64,000 nt of DNA from SFDP01 sp051891855 (GTDB taxonomy: Bacteria; Bacillota; Clostridia; Lachnospirales; Lachnospiraceae), in NCBI GenBank assembly GCA_051891855.1, contig JBJFFP010000082.1, positions 1-64,000 on the forward strand, read 5' to 3'. The notes under the pieces were generated by a model that saw nothing but the letters and a program-made list of their open reading frames with translations, was not told the DNA's origin and searched no databases. The position numbers were made by a program, and so were the translations under genes. Below are positions 56,900 through 64,000 of the stretch, piece by piece. Within the stretch, counting starts at the first letter, position 1. Each line of letters opens with the position of its first letter.

Positions 56900-58678
56900 A
56901 TGAAGTATGAAAGAGTGGTGGAAGCGGTTTTTTTGAACCGTCCCAACCGGTTTATTGCCCGAGTATTGGTGGAAGGCCGGGAGGAAACCGTTCATGTGAA
57001 GAATACAGGACGGTGTAAGGAGCTGCTCCAGCCGGGAGTAACCGTGTATCTTTCTGATGAGGCAGGTAAGGAAAGAAAGACTAGGTATGACCTGATTGCA
57101 GTAAAGAAGGGAGAAAGAATCATCAATATGGACTCCCAGGCTCCCAATATGGCTGTTAAAGAGTGGCTTTTGTCGGGAGCAGACGGTCGTTTTCCGAGTA
57201 TTCTTCAGGTGCGGCCCGAGTATACCTATGGAGACTCCCGTTTCGATTTTCTGGTTACCGAAACTGACCGTAAGACTTTGATTGAGGTAAAAGGGGTTAC
57301 TTTGGAGACGGATAACATAACAGCCTTTCCCGATGCACCCTCCCACAGGGCAGTAAAACATGTGGAGGAGCTGATTCGGGCAAAAAAGGAAGGCTATGAA
57401 TGCTACGTTCTTTTCGTCATCCAGATGAAGGGTGTGGATTTTCTGATTCCCAATGACCTGACCCATCCGGCCTTTGGCGAGAGTCTGCGCAGGGCAAGGA
57501 AGGCGGGAGTAAAGGTAATTGCTGTAGATACGAAGGTGACATCGGAGAAAATGACCATTCATCAGCCGGTACCCGTCTTTCTTTATTATGATCAGCTGTA
57601 TCATAGGATTACTGCCCCCTTGCTGGAATGGTATGACAGGGGACACCGGGATCTGCCCTGGCGAAATCATCCGGATGCTTACCGGGTTTGGATTTCTGAA
57701 ATTATGCTGCAGCAGACACGGGTAGAGGCGGTAAAATCCTATTATCAGCGTTTTCTTGAGGCTTTGCCGGATATAGAGACTCTGAGCCTTGTGGAGGAGG
57801 AAAGGCTGCTAAAGCTGTGGGAAGGCTTGGGCTACTATAACCGTGCCCGTAACTTAAAAAAGGCAGCTATCACCATCATGGAGGAATACGGGGGGGGAAT
57901 GCCTGAAACCTATGAGCAGCTGCTTAAGCTGCCAGGTATCGGCAGTTATACTGCAGGAGCTATTGCCTCCATTGCCTTTGGGGAAAGAGTGCCGGCAGTA
58001 GATGGAAATGTTCTGAGAGTGCTTAGTCGCCTGACCATGAGCGAAAGGGACATCAGTAAGCCGGAAACCAGGGTTCTTACAGAGGAAAAGCTTAAGGAGT
58101 CCATGGGGACTCAGCGTCCCGGAGACTTCAACCAGGCATTGATGGAGCTGGGAGCTACCATATGTATTCCCAAAGGAAAACCCAAATGTGGGGAATGCCC
58201 GTGGCAGAGCTTCTGTCTGGCCCATCAGGCAGGCCGGGAGGAGGAATTTCCAAGGAAAGCCCCCAAACAGGCAAGAACCATAGAAGAAAGGACGATTTTA
58301 ATCATTCAGGATGGGAACCGCTGGGTGCTTCATAAACGGCCGGATAAAGGATTGCTGGCAGGAATGTATGAATTTCCCAGCATGGAGGGGCATCAGACGA
58401 AGAAAAGGGTACTGGCTTATCTGGAGGCCATGGGGCTGACTGCCCTGCAAATAAAAAAGCTTCCTTCCGCCAGACATATTTTCAGCCATCGGGAATGGGA
58501 CATGATGGGCTTTGCCATTCGAGTGGATGAGCTTGCACCCAGGAGAGAAAAGGCAGAAGAGGAAGAGTGGATATTCGTAACGGCAAAAGAGGCAGAAAAG
58601 AATTATCCTCTTCCTTCAGCCTTTGCTGCCTATGCAGAGCATCTGGAGATTAAACACGGAGGAAAAAAAGGAAAATGA
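56900..58678 (+). CDS. SfsA-MutY fusion: nuclease-like domain and adenine DNA glycosylase
   Basis: This 592-residue protein joins two complete families. Residues 1 to about 232 are SfsA (VKNTGRCKELL, FPSILQVRPEYTYGDSRFDFLVTE, LIEVKGVTLE with the nuclease-like E-x-K, and VLFVIQMKGVDFLIPN). From about 235 MutY begins (LLEWYDRGHRDLPWRNHPDAYRVWISEIMLQQTRVEAVKSYYQ), with the helix-hairpin-helix LPGIGSYTAGAIASIAFG, the catalytic aspartate in PAVDGNVLRVL, four Fe-S cysteines (C-x7-C-x2-C-x5-C) and a Nudix-like C-terminus that recognises 8-oxoG. MutY removes A opposite 8-oxoG. The reading frame is uninterrupted across the junction. Confidence 0.9.
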   Translation: MKYERVVEAVFLNRPNRFIARVLVEGREETVHVKNTGRCKELLQPGVTVYLSDEAGKERKTRYDLIAVKKGERIINMDSQAPNMAVKEWLLSGADGRFPSILQVRPEYTYGDSRFDFLVTETDRKTLIEVKGVTLETDNITAFPDAPSHRAVKHVEELIRAKKEGYECYVLFVIQMKGVDFLIPNDLTHPAFGESLRRARKAGVKVIAVDTKVTSEKMTIHQPVPVFLYYDQLYHRITAPLLEWYDRGHRDLPWRNHPDAYRVWISEIMLQQTRVEAVKSYYQRFLEALPDIETLSLVEEERLLKLWEGLGYYNRARNLKKAAITIMEEYGGGMPETYEQLLKLPGIGSYTAGAIASIAFGERVPAVDGNVLRVLSRLTMSERDISKPETRVLTEEKLKESMGTQRPGDFNQALMELGATICIPKGKPKCGECPWQSFCLAHQAGREEEFPRKAPKQARTIEERTILIIQDGNRWVLHKRPDKGLLAGMYEFPSMEGHQTKKRVLAYLEAMGLTALQIKKLPSARHIFSHREWDMMGFAIRVDELAPRREKAEEEEWIFVTAKEAEKNYPLPSAFAAYAEHLEIKHGGKKGK

Positions 58679-59700
58679 AATTATTAACGATAGCAGTTCC
58701 CTGCTACAATTCTCAGAACTATATGCGTAAGTGCGTGGAGTCTCTGCTGAAAGGCGGAGAGGATGTGGAAATTCTGATTGTCAATGACGGTTCCACAGAT
58801 AATACGGAAGAAATAGCAGAAGAGTTCGCTGCAAAATACCCCTCCATTGTCCGGGCCATACATAAACCCAATGGGGGACATGGCTCTGCAGTTAATACCG
58901 GGCTTGAATATGCATCAGGACTTTTTTTCAAGGTGGTAGACAGTGATGACTGGGTTAAGGAAGATGCTTACGATGCTATCTTAAAGAAGCTGAGGGAGCT
59001 GACCCGTTCGGCACAGATGATCGATATGCTGATCAGTAATTTTGTTTACGAAAAGGAAGGTGCCGGGAAGGGAAAGGTAATGCGCTATAAGCATGCTCTG
59101 CCCCAGGAGAAAGTCTTCACCTGGAAGGATGTGGGGCATTTCAGGCCCGGACAGTATATTCTGATGCATTCAGTAATTTATCGGACTACCCTTTTGCGGG
59201 AATGTGGACTGAAGCTTCCGGAGCATACCTTCTATGTGGATAATCTCTTTGTTTTTGAACCCCTTCCCTATGTAAAAAAGATGTATTACATGGATGTAAA
59301 TTTTTACCGTTATTACATTGGCAGAGAGGATCAGTCGGTGAATGAGAAGGTAATGATCGGCAGAGTAGACCAGCAGATTAAGGTCAATAAGCTGATGATG
59401 GAATACATGTGTGAAAATAAGGGAGTGATCAATGCAAGCTCCAAATGCAGACGGTATATGCTGAATTATCTGGACATTATCACCACCATTTCCTCGATTA
59501 TTCTGATCCGGGCAAATACGGAAGAAAGTCTGGAAAAAAAGAGAGACCTGTGGGAATATCTAAAAAAGCGGGATATAAAAATCTTTTTCCGCCTTCGTTA
59601 CGGTCTTTTGGGAAATACCATGAATCTTCCCGGAAAAGGGGGACGCAGAATTTCAGTGGAGAGCTATAAGCTGTGTCAGCGCTTTTTCAAATTTAATTGA
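58675..59700 (+). CDS. Family 2 glycosyltransferase
   Basis: This 341-residue protein has the GT-A fold of family 2: LLTIAVPCYNSQNYMRKCVESLL, VEILIVNDGSTDNTEEIAEEF, the donor region KPNGGHGSAVNTGLEYASG and the DxD-like VDSDDW. It has no clear membrane segment and a basic C-terminus. Acceptor and sugar are unknown; a surface polysaccharide or glycolipid is usual. Its ATG overlaps the SfsA-MutY stop (ATGA), so translation is likely coupled, though the functions seem unrelated. Confidence 0.88.
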   Translation: MKLLTIAVPCYNSQNYMRKCVESLLKGGEDVEILIVNDGSTDNTEEIAEEFAAKYPSIVRAIHKPNGGHGSAVNTGLEYASGLFFKVVDSDDWVKEDAYDAILKKLRELTRSAQMIDMLISNFVYEKEGAGKGKVMRYKHALPQEKVFTWKDVGHFRPGQYILMHSVIYRTTLLRECGLKLPEHTFYVDNLFVFEPLPYVKKMYYMDVNFYRYYIGREDQSVNEKVMIGRVDQQIKVNKLMMEYMCENKGVINASSKCRRYMLNYLDIITTISSIILIRANTEESLEKKRDLWEYLKKRDIKIFFRLRYGLLGNTMNLPGKGGRRISVESYKLCQRFFKFN

Positions 59701-59775
59701 TGGAAATGGCCGGTTAAAGCCACTGATTGGTCTTTACTTATGTAAAATTTATCTCCCTTTTCTTTTACCAAAGAA

Positions 59776-59850
59776 TTACCTGTTGCTGATTTCAGCAAAT
59801 TGCCTTCTGTGCTATCTTACCTGTTGCAAACGTAAGATAGTACAGGAGGT
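59776..59850 (+). promoter_or_regulatory. Structured leader of pstS with direct and inverted repeats
   Basis: The 11-base TTACCTGTTGC occurs at 59776-59786 and 59817-59827. TTGCTGA and TCAGCAA form a short perfect hairpin at 59783-59798. TGTGCTATCTTAC (59808-59820) and GTAAGATAGTACA (59832-59844) form a 13-base stem with one mismatch that ends right at the ribosome binding site GGAGGT (59845-59850). The region may act as a terminator for the upstream gene, as an operator, or as a control of pstS translation. Confidence 0.5.
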
Positions 59851-59857
59851 TTTTTTT

Positions 59858-60760
59858 ATGAAAAAAATGAAGCTTGGTAAAATAACAGGAATTGTAGCAG
59901 CTGCGATTCTGGCAGCAGGAACCTTAATGGGATGTGGAGGGAATCAGACACAGGAGGGACAGGCAGCAGTTTCTAAGGCAGAGGGAACAGAAACAGCGGA
60001 TACAGCAGGCGAAGCTGTGGATTTACAGGGAAGCCTGATTATGGCAGGCTCAACCTCTATGGAGAAGCTGGCAAATGCAGCAGCAGAATCCTTTATGACC
60101 AAATATCCGGGAGTAACTGTGAATGCAGAGTTTACCGGTTCTTCAGCGGGAATTGAGGCAGTATTGGCCAAAACCGTAGATATCGGAAACTCCTCCCGCA
60201 ATTTGAAGGATAGTGAAAAGGAAGCCGGTGCAATAGAGAATATCGTGGCAATTGACGGGATTGCAGTAATTGTAGATTCGGCCAATACCGTCCCCGGTCT
60301 GACCAGGCAGCAGCTGATCGATATTTACACCGGTAAGGTAAAAAACTGGAGTGAAGTAGGCGGCACAGAGGGAGTGATCGTAGTAGTAGGGCGTGAAGCC
60401 AGAAGTGGTACAAGGGGAGCCTTTGAGGAACTTCTGGAGGTAGAAAATATCTGCAGCTATGCCAATGAGCTGGATTCTACCGGAGCAGTTATGGCTAAGG
60501 TGGCCTCTACTCCCGGTGCCATTGGTTATGTCTCCCTGGATGTTATCGATGACAGCGTAATTCCTCTTCCCCTTGAAGGTATAGAGCCTACGGAAGAAAA
60601 CATCAAGGCCGGAAGCTATTTCTTAAGCAGGCCCTTTGTTATGGCTACCGCCGGAGAAATAGAAGAGCAGTCTGAGGTTGTACAGGCCTTTTTTGCCTGG
60701 ATGCAGTCCGAGGAAGGGCAGGAAGTGGTAAAAGCAGTAGGGCTGATTACGGTAGATTAA
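59858..60760 (+). CDS. pstS: Phosphate-binding lipoprotein PstS
   Basis: This 300-residue protein binds phosphate outside the cell for the Pst importer. It has a lipobox ending in MGCGG (cysteine at about 26) and the PstS words GSTSMEKLANAAAESFM, EFTGSSAGIEAVLAKTVDIGNSSR, RQQLIDIYTGKVKNWSEVGG and REARSGTRGAF, which form the phosphate site. ATG 59858 follows ACAGGAGGT; a frame extension to 59783 lies in the leader. pstC follows after 18 bases. Confidence 0.95.
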   Translation: MKKMKLGKITGIVAAAILAAGTLMGCGGNQTQEGQAAVSKAEGTETADTAGEAVDLQGSLIMAGSTSMEKLANAAAESFMTKYPGVTVNAEFTGSSAGIEAVLAKTVDIGNSSRNLKDSEKEAGAIENIVAIDGIAVIVDSANTVPGLTRQQLIDIYTGKVKNWSEVGGTEGVIVVVGREARSGTRGAFEELLEVENICSYANELDSTGAVMAKVASTPGAIGYVSLDVIDDSVIPLPLEGIEPTEENIKAGSYFLSRPFVMATAGEIEEQSEVVQAFFAWMQSEEGQEVVKAVGLITVD

Positions 60761-60778
60761 AGAAAATAAGAGGAAAGT

Positions 60779-61696
60779 ATGAAGCAAAACAGTCTTAAAA
60801 GAAGGAGGAAGTCAGCCGGTGAATGGACGGCACAGGTTATCTTTACCATCTGTGCCTCCTGCACCATTCTGGCAGTAGCCTCCATTACCCTTTATCTGGC
60901 AGCAAACGGTACACCTGCACTGTTTAAGGTGGGAGTGGCTGAGATTCTGTTTGGCAGGGAGTGGATGCCAGCGGCAGCCCAGCCGAAATTTGGAATCTTT
61001 TACGTTGTCCTTACCTCTCTTACCGGTACCTTTCTGGCAGTATTGTTAGGAGTGCCCATAGGAGTGATGACGGGGGTTTTCTTGGCAGAGGTGGCACCCG
61101 GGAAGCTGGCAGCTGCAGTAAGACCGGCCATAGAGCTTTTGGCCGGGATTCCCTCGGTTATCTATGGCTTACTGGGAGTTATGATTTTGAATCCCCTGAT
61201 GTATAAATTGGAGCTGCTTATTTTTAAGGATTCCCAAACCCATGTTTTTACAGGAGGCGCTAATCTCCTTTCGGCAGTGCTGGTATTGGCCATAATGATC
61301 TTACCTACGGTAATCAACATGAGTGAAACTGCCCTGAGAGCAGTGGATCCGAAGCTGAAAAGTGCTTCTATGGCCCTTGGGGCTTCCCACATGGAAACAA
61401 TTTTTAAGGTACTACTGCCGGCAGCAAGGTCCGGTATTATTGCCGGTGTGGTGCTGGGAATCGGAAGAGCCCTGGGAGAGGCCATGGCCATTACTTTAGT
61501 ATCGGGAAGCAGTGTAAATCTGCCTCTGCCCTTTAACTCCGTTAGATTTTTAACTACGGCCATCGTCAGCGAAATGGGGTATGCCTCCGATCTGCACCGA
61601 CAGGTTCTTTTCACTATCGGGCTGGTACTGTTTATATTTATCATGCTCATCAATATTTTATTAGAGCGGGTAATGAAAAGGAGGACCATCCGGTGA
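60779..61696 (+). CDS. pstC: Phosphate importer permease PstC
   Basis: This 305-residue permease has six helices and the PstC blocks GREWMPAAAQPKFGIFYVVLTSLTGTFLAVLLGVPIG, ELLAGIPSVIYGLLGV and the EAA-type loop SASMALGASHMETIFKVLLPAARSGI. It pairs with PstA. The pstA start overlaps its stop by four bases (GTGA). Confidence 0.94.
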   Translation: MKQNSLKRRRKSAGEWTAQVIFTICASCTILAVASITLYLAANGTPALFKVGVAEILFGREWMPAAAQPKFGIFYVVLTSLTGTFLAVLLGVPIGVMTGVFLAEVAPGKLAAAVRPAIELLAGIPSVIYGLLGVMILNPLMYKLELLIFKDSQTHVFTGGANLLSAVLVLAIMILPTVINMSETALRAVDPKLKSASMALGASHMETIFKVLLPAARSGIIAGVVLGIGRALGEAMAITLVSGSSVNLPLPFNSVRFLTTAIVSEMGYASDLHRQVLFTIGLVLFIFIMLINILLERVMKRRTIR

Positions 61697-62538
61697 GAAG
61701 CGATATAAGAAAAAGAAGGGATAGAAGCAAATATATTCTGATTTATCTGTCAGCAGCTTTGTCAGTGTCTTTGTTGGCCGTTATTCTGATTTATGTATTC
61801 GTTAAGGGAATGGGAAGCATAAGTATCGGCTTCTTAACCCAGGTAAAAAGTGCCTTAAAGGGAACCAGGGGAATAGCGGGAAATATTCTGAATACCGTTT
61901 ATGTGGTGCTTATCACTTTGCTGTTTGCCTCACCCGTAGGGATTGGTTCGGCCATTTATTTAAATGAATATGCAAAACCGGGGAAATTTGTACGATTAGT
62001 GGAATTTACTACTCAGACCCTGTCCGGGATTCCTTCTATTTTATTCGGACTTTTCGGTATGCTGTTTTTTGGAAATATATTGGATTTAGGGTATTCAATC
62101 CTAACCGGCTGTTTCACCCTTACCCTGATGATTCTTCCCCTGATTATCGGAAATACCAAAGAAGCTTTAAAATCTGTCCCGGACAGCTACCGGCAGGGAG
62201 CGGCAGGAATGGGGGCAACAAAGTGGTATATGATTCGGACGATTTTACTCCCCTCGGCAATGCCGGGGATTGTTACCGGCCTGATTTTGGCTGTAGGACG
62301 GATTGTGGGGGAATCGGCAGCACTTTTATTTACCGCAGGAAGCGGTTATCTCTTACCGGCTTCGGCACAGGGTTATTTCAACAAAATCTTTGAATCCGGA
62401 GGAACCCTTACCATAGAGCTGTATTTAAGTATGTCTAAGGCTGACTATGAAACGGCTTTCGGAATTGCCCTGGTGCTTCTGGTCATCGTTTTTTTGATTA
62501 ATCGCCTGACCAGACTTATCATCAGAAAACACTGTTAA
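61693..62538 (+). CDS. pstA: Phosphate importer permease PstA
   Basis: This 281-residue permease has six helices and the PstA words FLTQVKSALKGTRGIAGNILNTVYVVLITLLFASPVGIGSAIYLNEYA, FTTQTLSGIPSILFGLFGMLFF and the coupling loop YRQGAAGMGATKWYMIRTILLPSAMPGI. It starts with GTG inside the pstC stop (GTGA). pstB follows after 24 bases. Confidence 0.94.
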   Translation: MRSDIRKRRDRSKYILIYLSAALSVSLLAVILIYVFVKGMGSISIGFLTQVKSALKGTRGIAGNILNTVYVVLITLLFASPVGIGSAIYLNEYAKPGKFVRLVEFTTQTLSGIPSILFGLFGMLFFGNILDLGYSILTGCFTLTLMILPLIIGNTKEALKSVPDSYRQGAAGMGATKWYMIRTILLPSAMPGIVTGLILAVGRIVGESAALLFTAGSGYLLPASAQGYFNKIFESGGTLTIELYLSMSKADYETAFGIALVLLVIVFLINRLTRLIIRKHC

Positions 62539-62562
62539 AACAGCAGACAGAGGTGACAAACT

Positions 62563-63321
62563 ATGGAAACGACAAAAATCAAAACAGACCATCTTCAGCT
62601 GCATTTCGGAGAACACCATGTACTGAAGGATATCAATATACATATTCAGAAAAATGCGGTAACTGCCCTGATTGGCCCATCCGGCTGTGGAAAATCCACT
62701 TTTTTGAAATGCATCAACCGGATGAATGATCTGGTGGATACCACAGTTATAGAAGGAAAGATTTATATTGACGGAGAGGATATTTATGATTCCGGTGTAG
62801 ATACTACGGCTCTCAGAAAAAGGATAGGAATGGTTTTTCAGCAGCCCAATCCCTTTCCCATGAGTATCTATGATAACATCGCCTACGGGCCCAGACTCCA
62901 CGGCATAAGGGATAAGAATAGGCTGAATGAAATTGTGGAAAAAAGTCTTCGGGATGCAGCCATTTTTGAAGAGGTAAAGGATCGGCTGAAAAAGAATGCC
63001 CTGGGGCTTTCGGGTGGGCAGCAGCAAAGACTTTGCATTGCCCGTGCCCTGGCGGTAGAACCGGAGGTGATTCTAATGGATGAACCTACCTCAGCCTTGG
63101 ATCCCATCTCTACATTGAAGGTGGAAGAGCTGATGGAGAATTTAAGAAAGAAATATACGGTGGTGATTGTTACTCATAATATGCAGCAGGCGGCCAGAAT
63201 ATCTGACGATACAGCATTCTTTCTCAATGGAGAGATGGTTGAGTTTGGTTCAACGGAGACCATTTTCTCCCGTCCTGTAAAAAAGCAGACCGAGGATTAT
63301 ATTACCGGACGTTTCGGATAA
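62563..63321 (+). CDS. pstB: Phosphate importer ATPase PstB
   Basis: This 252-residue ATPase has Walker A GPSGCGKSTFLKCINRMNDL, the Q-loop MVFQQPNPFPMSIYDNIAYGPRLHG, signature LSGGQQQRLCIARAL, Walker B VILMDEPTSALDPIST and VTHNMQQAARISD. These words are specific to PstB. phoU follows after 49 bases. Confidence 0.97.
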   Translation: METTKIKTDHLQLHFGEHHVLKDINIHIQKNAVTALIGPSGCGKSTFLKCINRMNDLVDTTVIEGKIYIDGEDIYDSGVDTTALRKRIGMVFQQPNPFPMSIYDNIAYGPRLHGIRDKNRLNEIVEKSLRDAAIFEEVKDRLKKNALGLSGGQQQRLCIARALAVEPEVILMDEPTSALDPISTLKVEELMENLRKKYTVVIVTHNMQQAARISDDTAFFLNGEMVEFGSTETIFSRPVKKQTEDYITGRFG

Positions 63322-63370
63322 AACAGAAAGCAGTGGCAGGAAAATAGGATAACAGGGAAGGAGAATACTA

Positions 63371-64000
63371 ATGTCACCGAGAAATGTATTTGAGAAGGAG
63401 CTTGAGGGACTTCTGGACCGGATTGCCCAGATGAGCTATATGGTGGAAGAGGCCTATGAGCGTCTTTTTCAGGCTTTGGCAGAAAAGAACAGGGAAGCCA
63501 TAGAAGAAATACAAAAAAATGATCGCAACATCAACAATTTAAATCGGGAAATTGAAAATCAGTGCCTGAAGCTGATTACCAAGCAGCAGCCCATTGCCCG
63601 GGATTTAAGGATTATTTCTTCTGTGCTGAAAATGGTTTCCGATATTGAACGGGTAGGGGATCATGTCAGTGATATTGCCGAGCTGCTCTTAAGAATTAAT
63701 ATGCAGCCCTTATCCCTTTATTCTGACCATCTGGAGGGTATGGTGACTGCCACAAAGGAGCTTTTTGCACAGGCGGTGGAGGCCTTTGTCAACAATGACC
63801 TGAAAGCCTCGCACAGGGTAATTGCAGGAGATGATGTTATTGATCTTTTATTTAACAAGGTGAAAAATGATATTATCCGGGCCTTAAAGGCTGAATACAG
63901 CAATGTGGATGAGTATATTGATATCATGATGCTGACCAAATATCTGGAGAAGATCGGAGATCATGCTGTAAATGTGGCAGAATGGCAGATTTTTAGGGAA
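63371..64000 (+). CDS. phoU: Phosphate signalling protein PhoU (3' end outside the window)
   Basis: The gene starts MSPRNVFEKELEGL and stays open for 210 codons to the window end, just short of the full length of about 215-220. It shows both PhoU helical repeats, including ARDLRIISSVLKMVSDIERVGDHVSDIAEL and MLTKYLEKIGDHAVNVAEW, which hold the metal-binding E/D-x-x-x-D motifs. PhoU restrains Pst transport and PhoR signalling when phosphate is ample. Its place after pstB is the classical one. GGGAAGGAG precedes the ATG. Confidence 0.93.
   Translation, partial: MSPRNVFEKELEGLLDRIAQMSYMVEEAYERLFQALAEKNREAIEEIQKNDRNINNLNREIENQCLKLITKQQPIARDLRIISSVLKMVSDIERVGDHVSDIAELLLRINMQPLSLYSDHLEGMVTATKELFAQAVEAFVNNDLKASHRVIAGDDVIDLLFNKVKNDIIRALKAEYSNVDEYIDIMMLTKYLEKIGDHAVNVAEWQIFRE

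Overview
The window looks like chromosome from a spore-forming, low-to-moderate GC Clostridia, most likely a member of the Lachnospiraceae. The grounds are the sporulation operons (spoIIAA-spoIIAB-sigF, spoVA genes), a T-box leader before valS, strong AGGAGG-type ribosome binding sites, sigma-A promoters with TTGACA/TATAAT elements, a fused FeoA-FeoB, Rrf2 and PerR-type control signals, and no outer-membrane genes. No rRNA, tRNA, phage, transposase or CRISPR array was seen. One run of 100 N (11148-11247) marks an assembly gap inside a minisatellite.

Layout. 1-5.8 kb: a Nudix hydrolase, a gene-poor stretch with an orphan promoter, a sulfur cluster (metY, cysK, Rrf2 regulator), and on the minus strand asnA with a GNAT acetyltransferase. 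5.9-10.9 kb: a five-gene nickel/peptide-type ABC importer. 10.9-13.0 kb: an accessory patch with a 54-bp minisatellite, a gene remnant, an unrecognised coiled-coil protein and a degraded second copy of the 3' end of the importer ATPase gene. 13.1-19.7 kb: an Agr-type quorum-sensing set (agrA, agrB, agrC, agrD on alternating strands), followed at once by a lactococcin-972-type bacteriocin, its integral membrane partner and its ABC ATPase. 19.8-24.6 kb: a DNA-repair operon (radical SAM protein, partner protein, nuclease-helicase) behind two LexA-type boxes. 24.6-24.9 kb: a long inverted repeat carrying two DnaA-box sequences. 24.9-33.3 kb: a GH13 glycosidase with two sugar-importer permeases, a HlyD-like adaptor, an FtsX/MacB-like membrane protein and a large lipoprotein with a putative propeller region before its solute-binding domain. 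33.3-39.3 kb: T-box, valS, folC, a 49-residue protein and a TPR protein. 39.4-42.7 kb: the sigma-F operon with spoVAA, spoVAB and spoVAC. 42.7-56.9 kb: mixed housekeeping genes, among which spoVAD and spoVAE lie apart from each other and from spoVAC. 56.9-59.7 kb: an SfsA-MutY fusion and a glycosyltransferase. 59.8-64.0 kb: pstSCAB and a phoU gene cut by the window end.

How the parts work together. The sulfur cluster makes homocysteine and cysteine and carries its own Rrf2 regulator, which has an IscR-like cysteine triad. The Agr set would make, sense and respond to a cyclic peptide, and its position suggests density control of the bacteriocin. The repair operon would be induced by DNA damage. 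The 24.9-33.3 kb cluster has no ATPase of its own, so it probably borrows one. The sigF operon and SpoVA proteins serve forespore gene expression and dipicolinic acid uptake.

The most unusual observations are: the Agr/lactococcin-972 arrangement with a short agrD; the minisatellite bracketed by two copies of an ATPase gene 3' end, with a related motif inside a lipoprotein gene 20 kb away; the DnaA-box inverted repeat; and the hybrid importer/adaptor cluster. All calls come from reading the sequence; no database search was possible.
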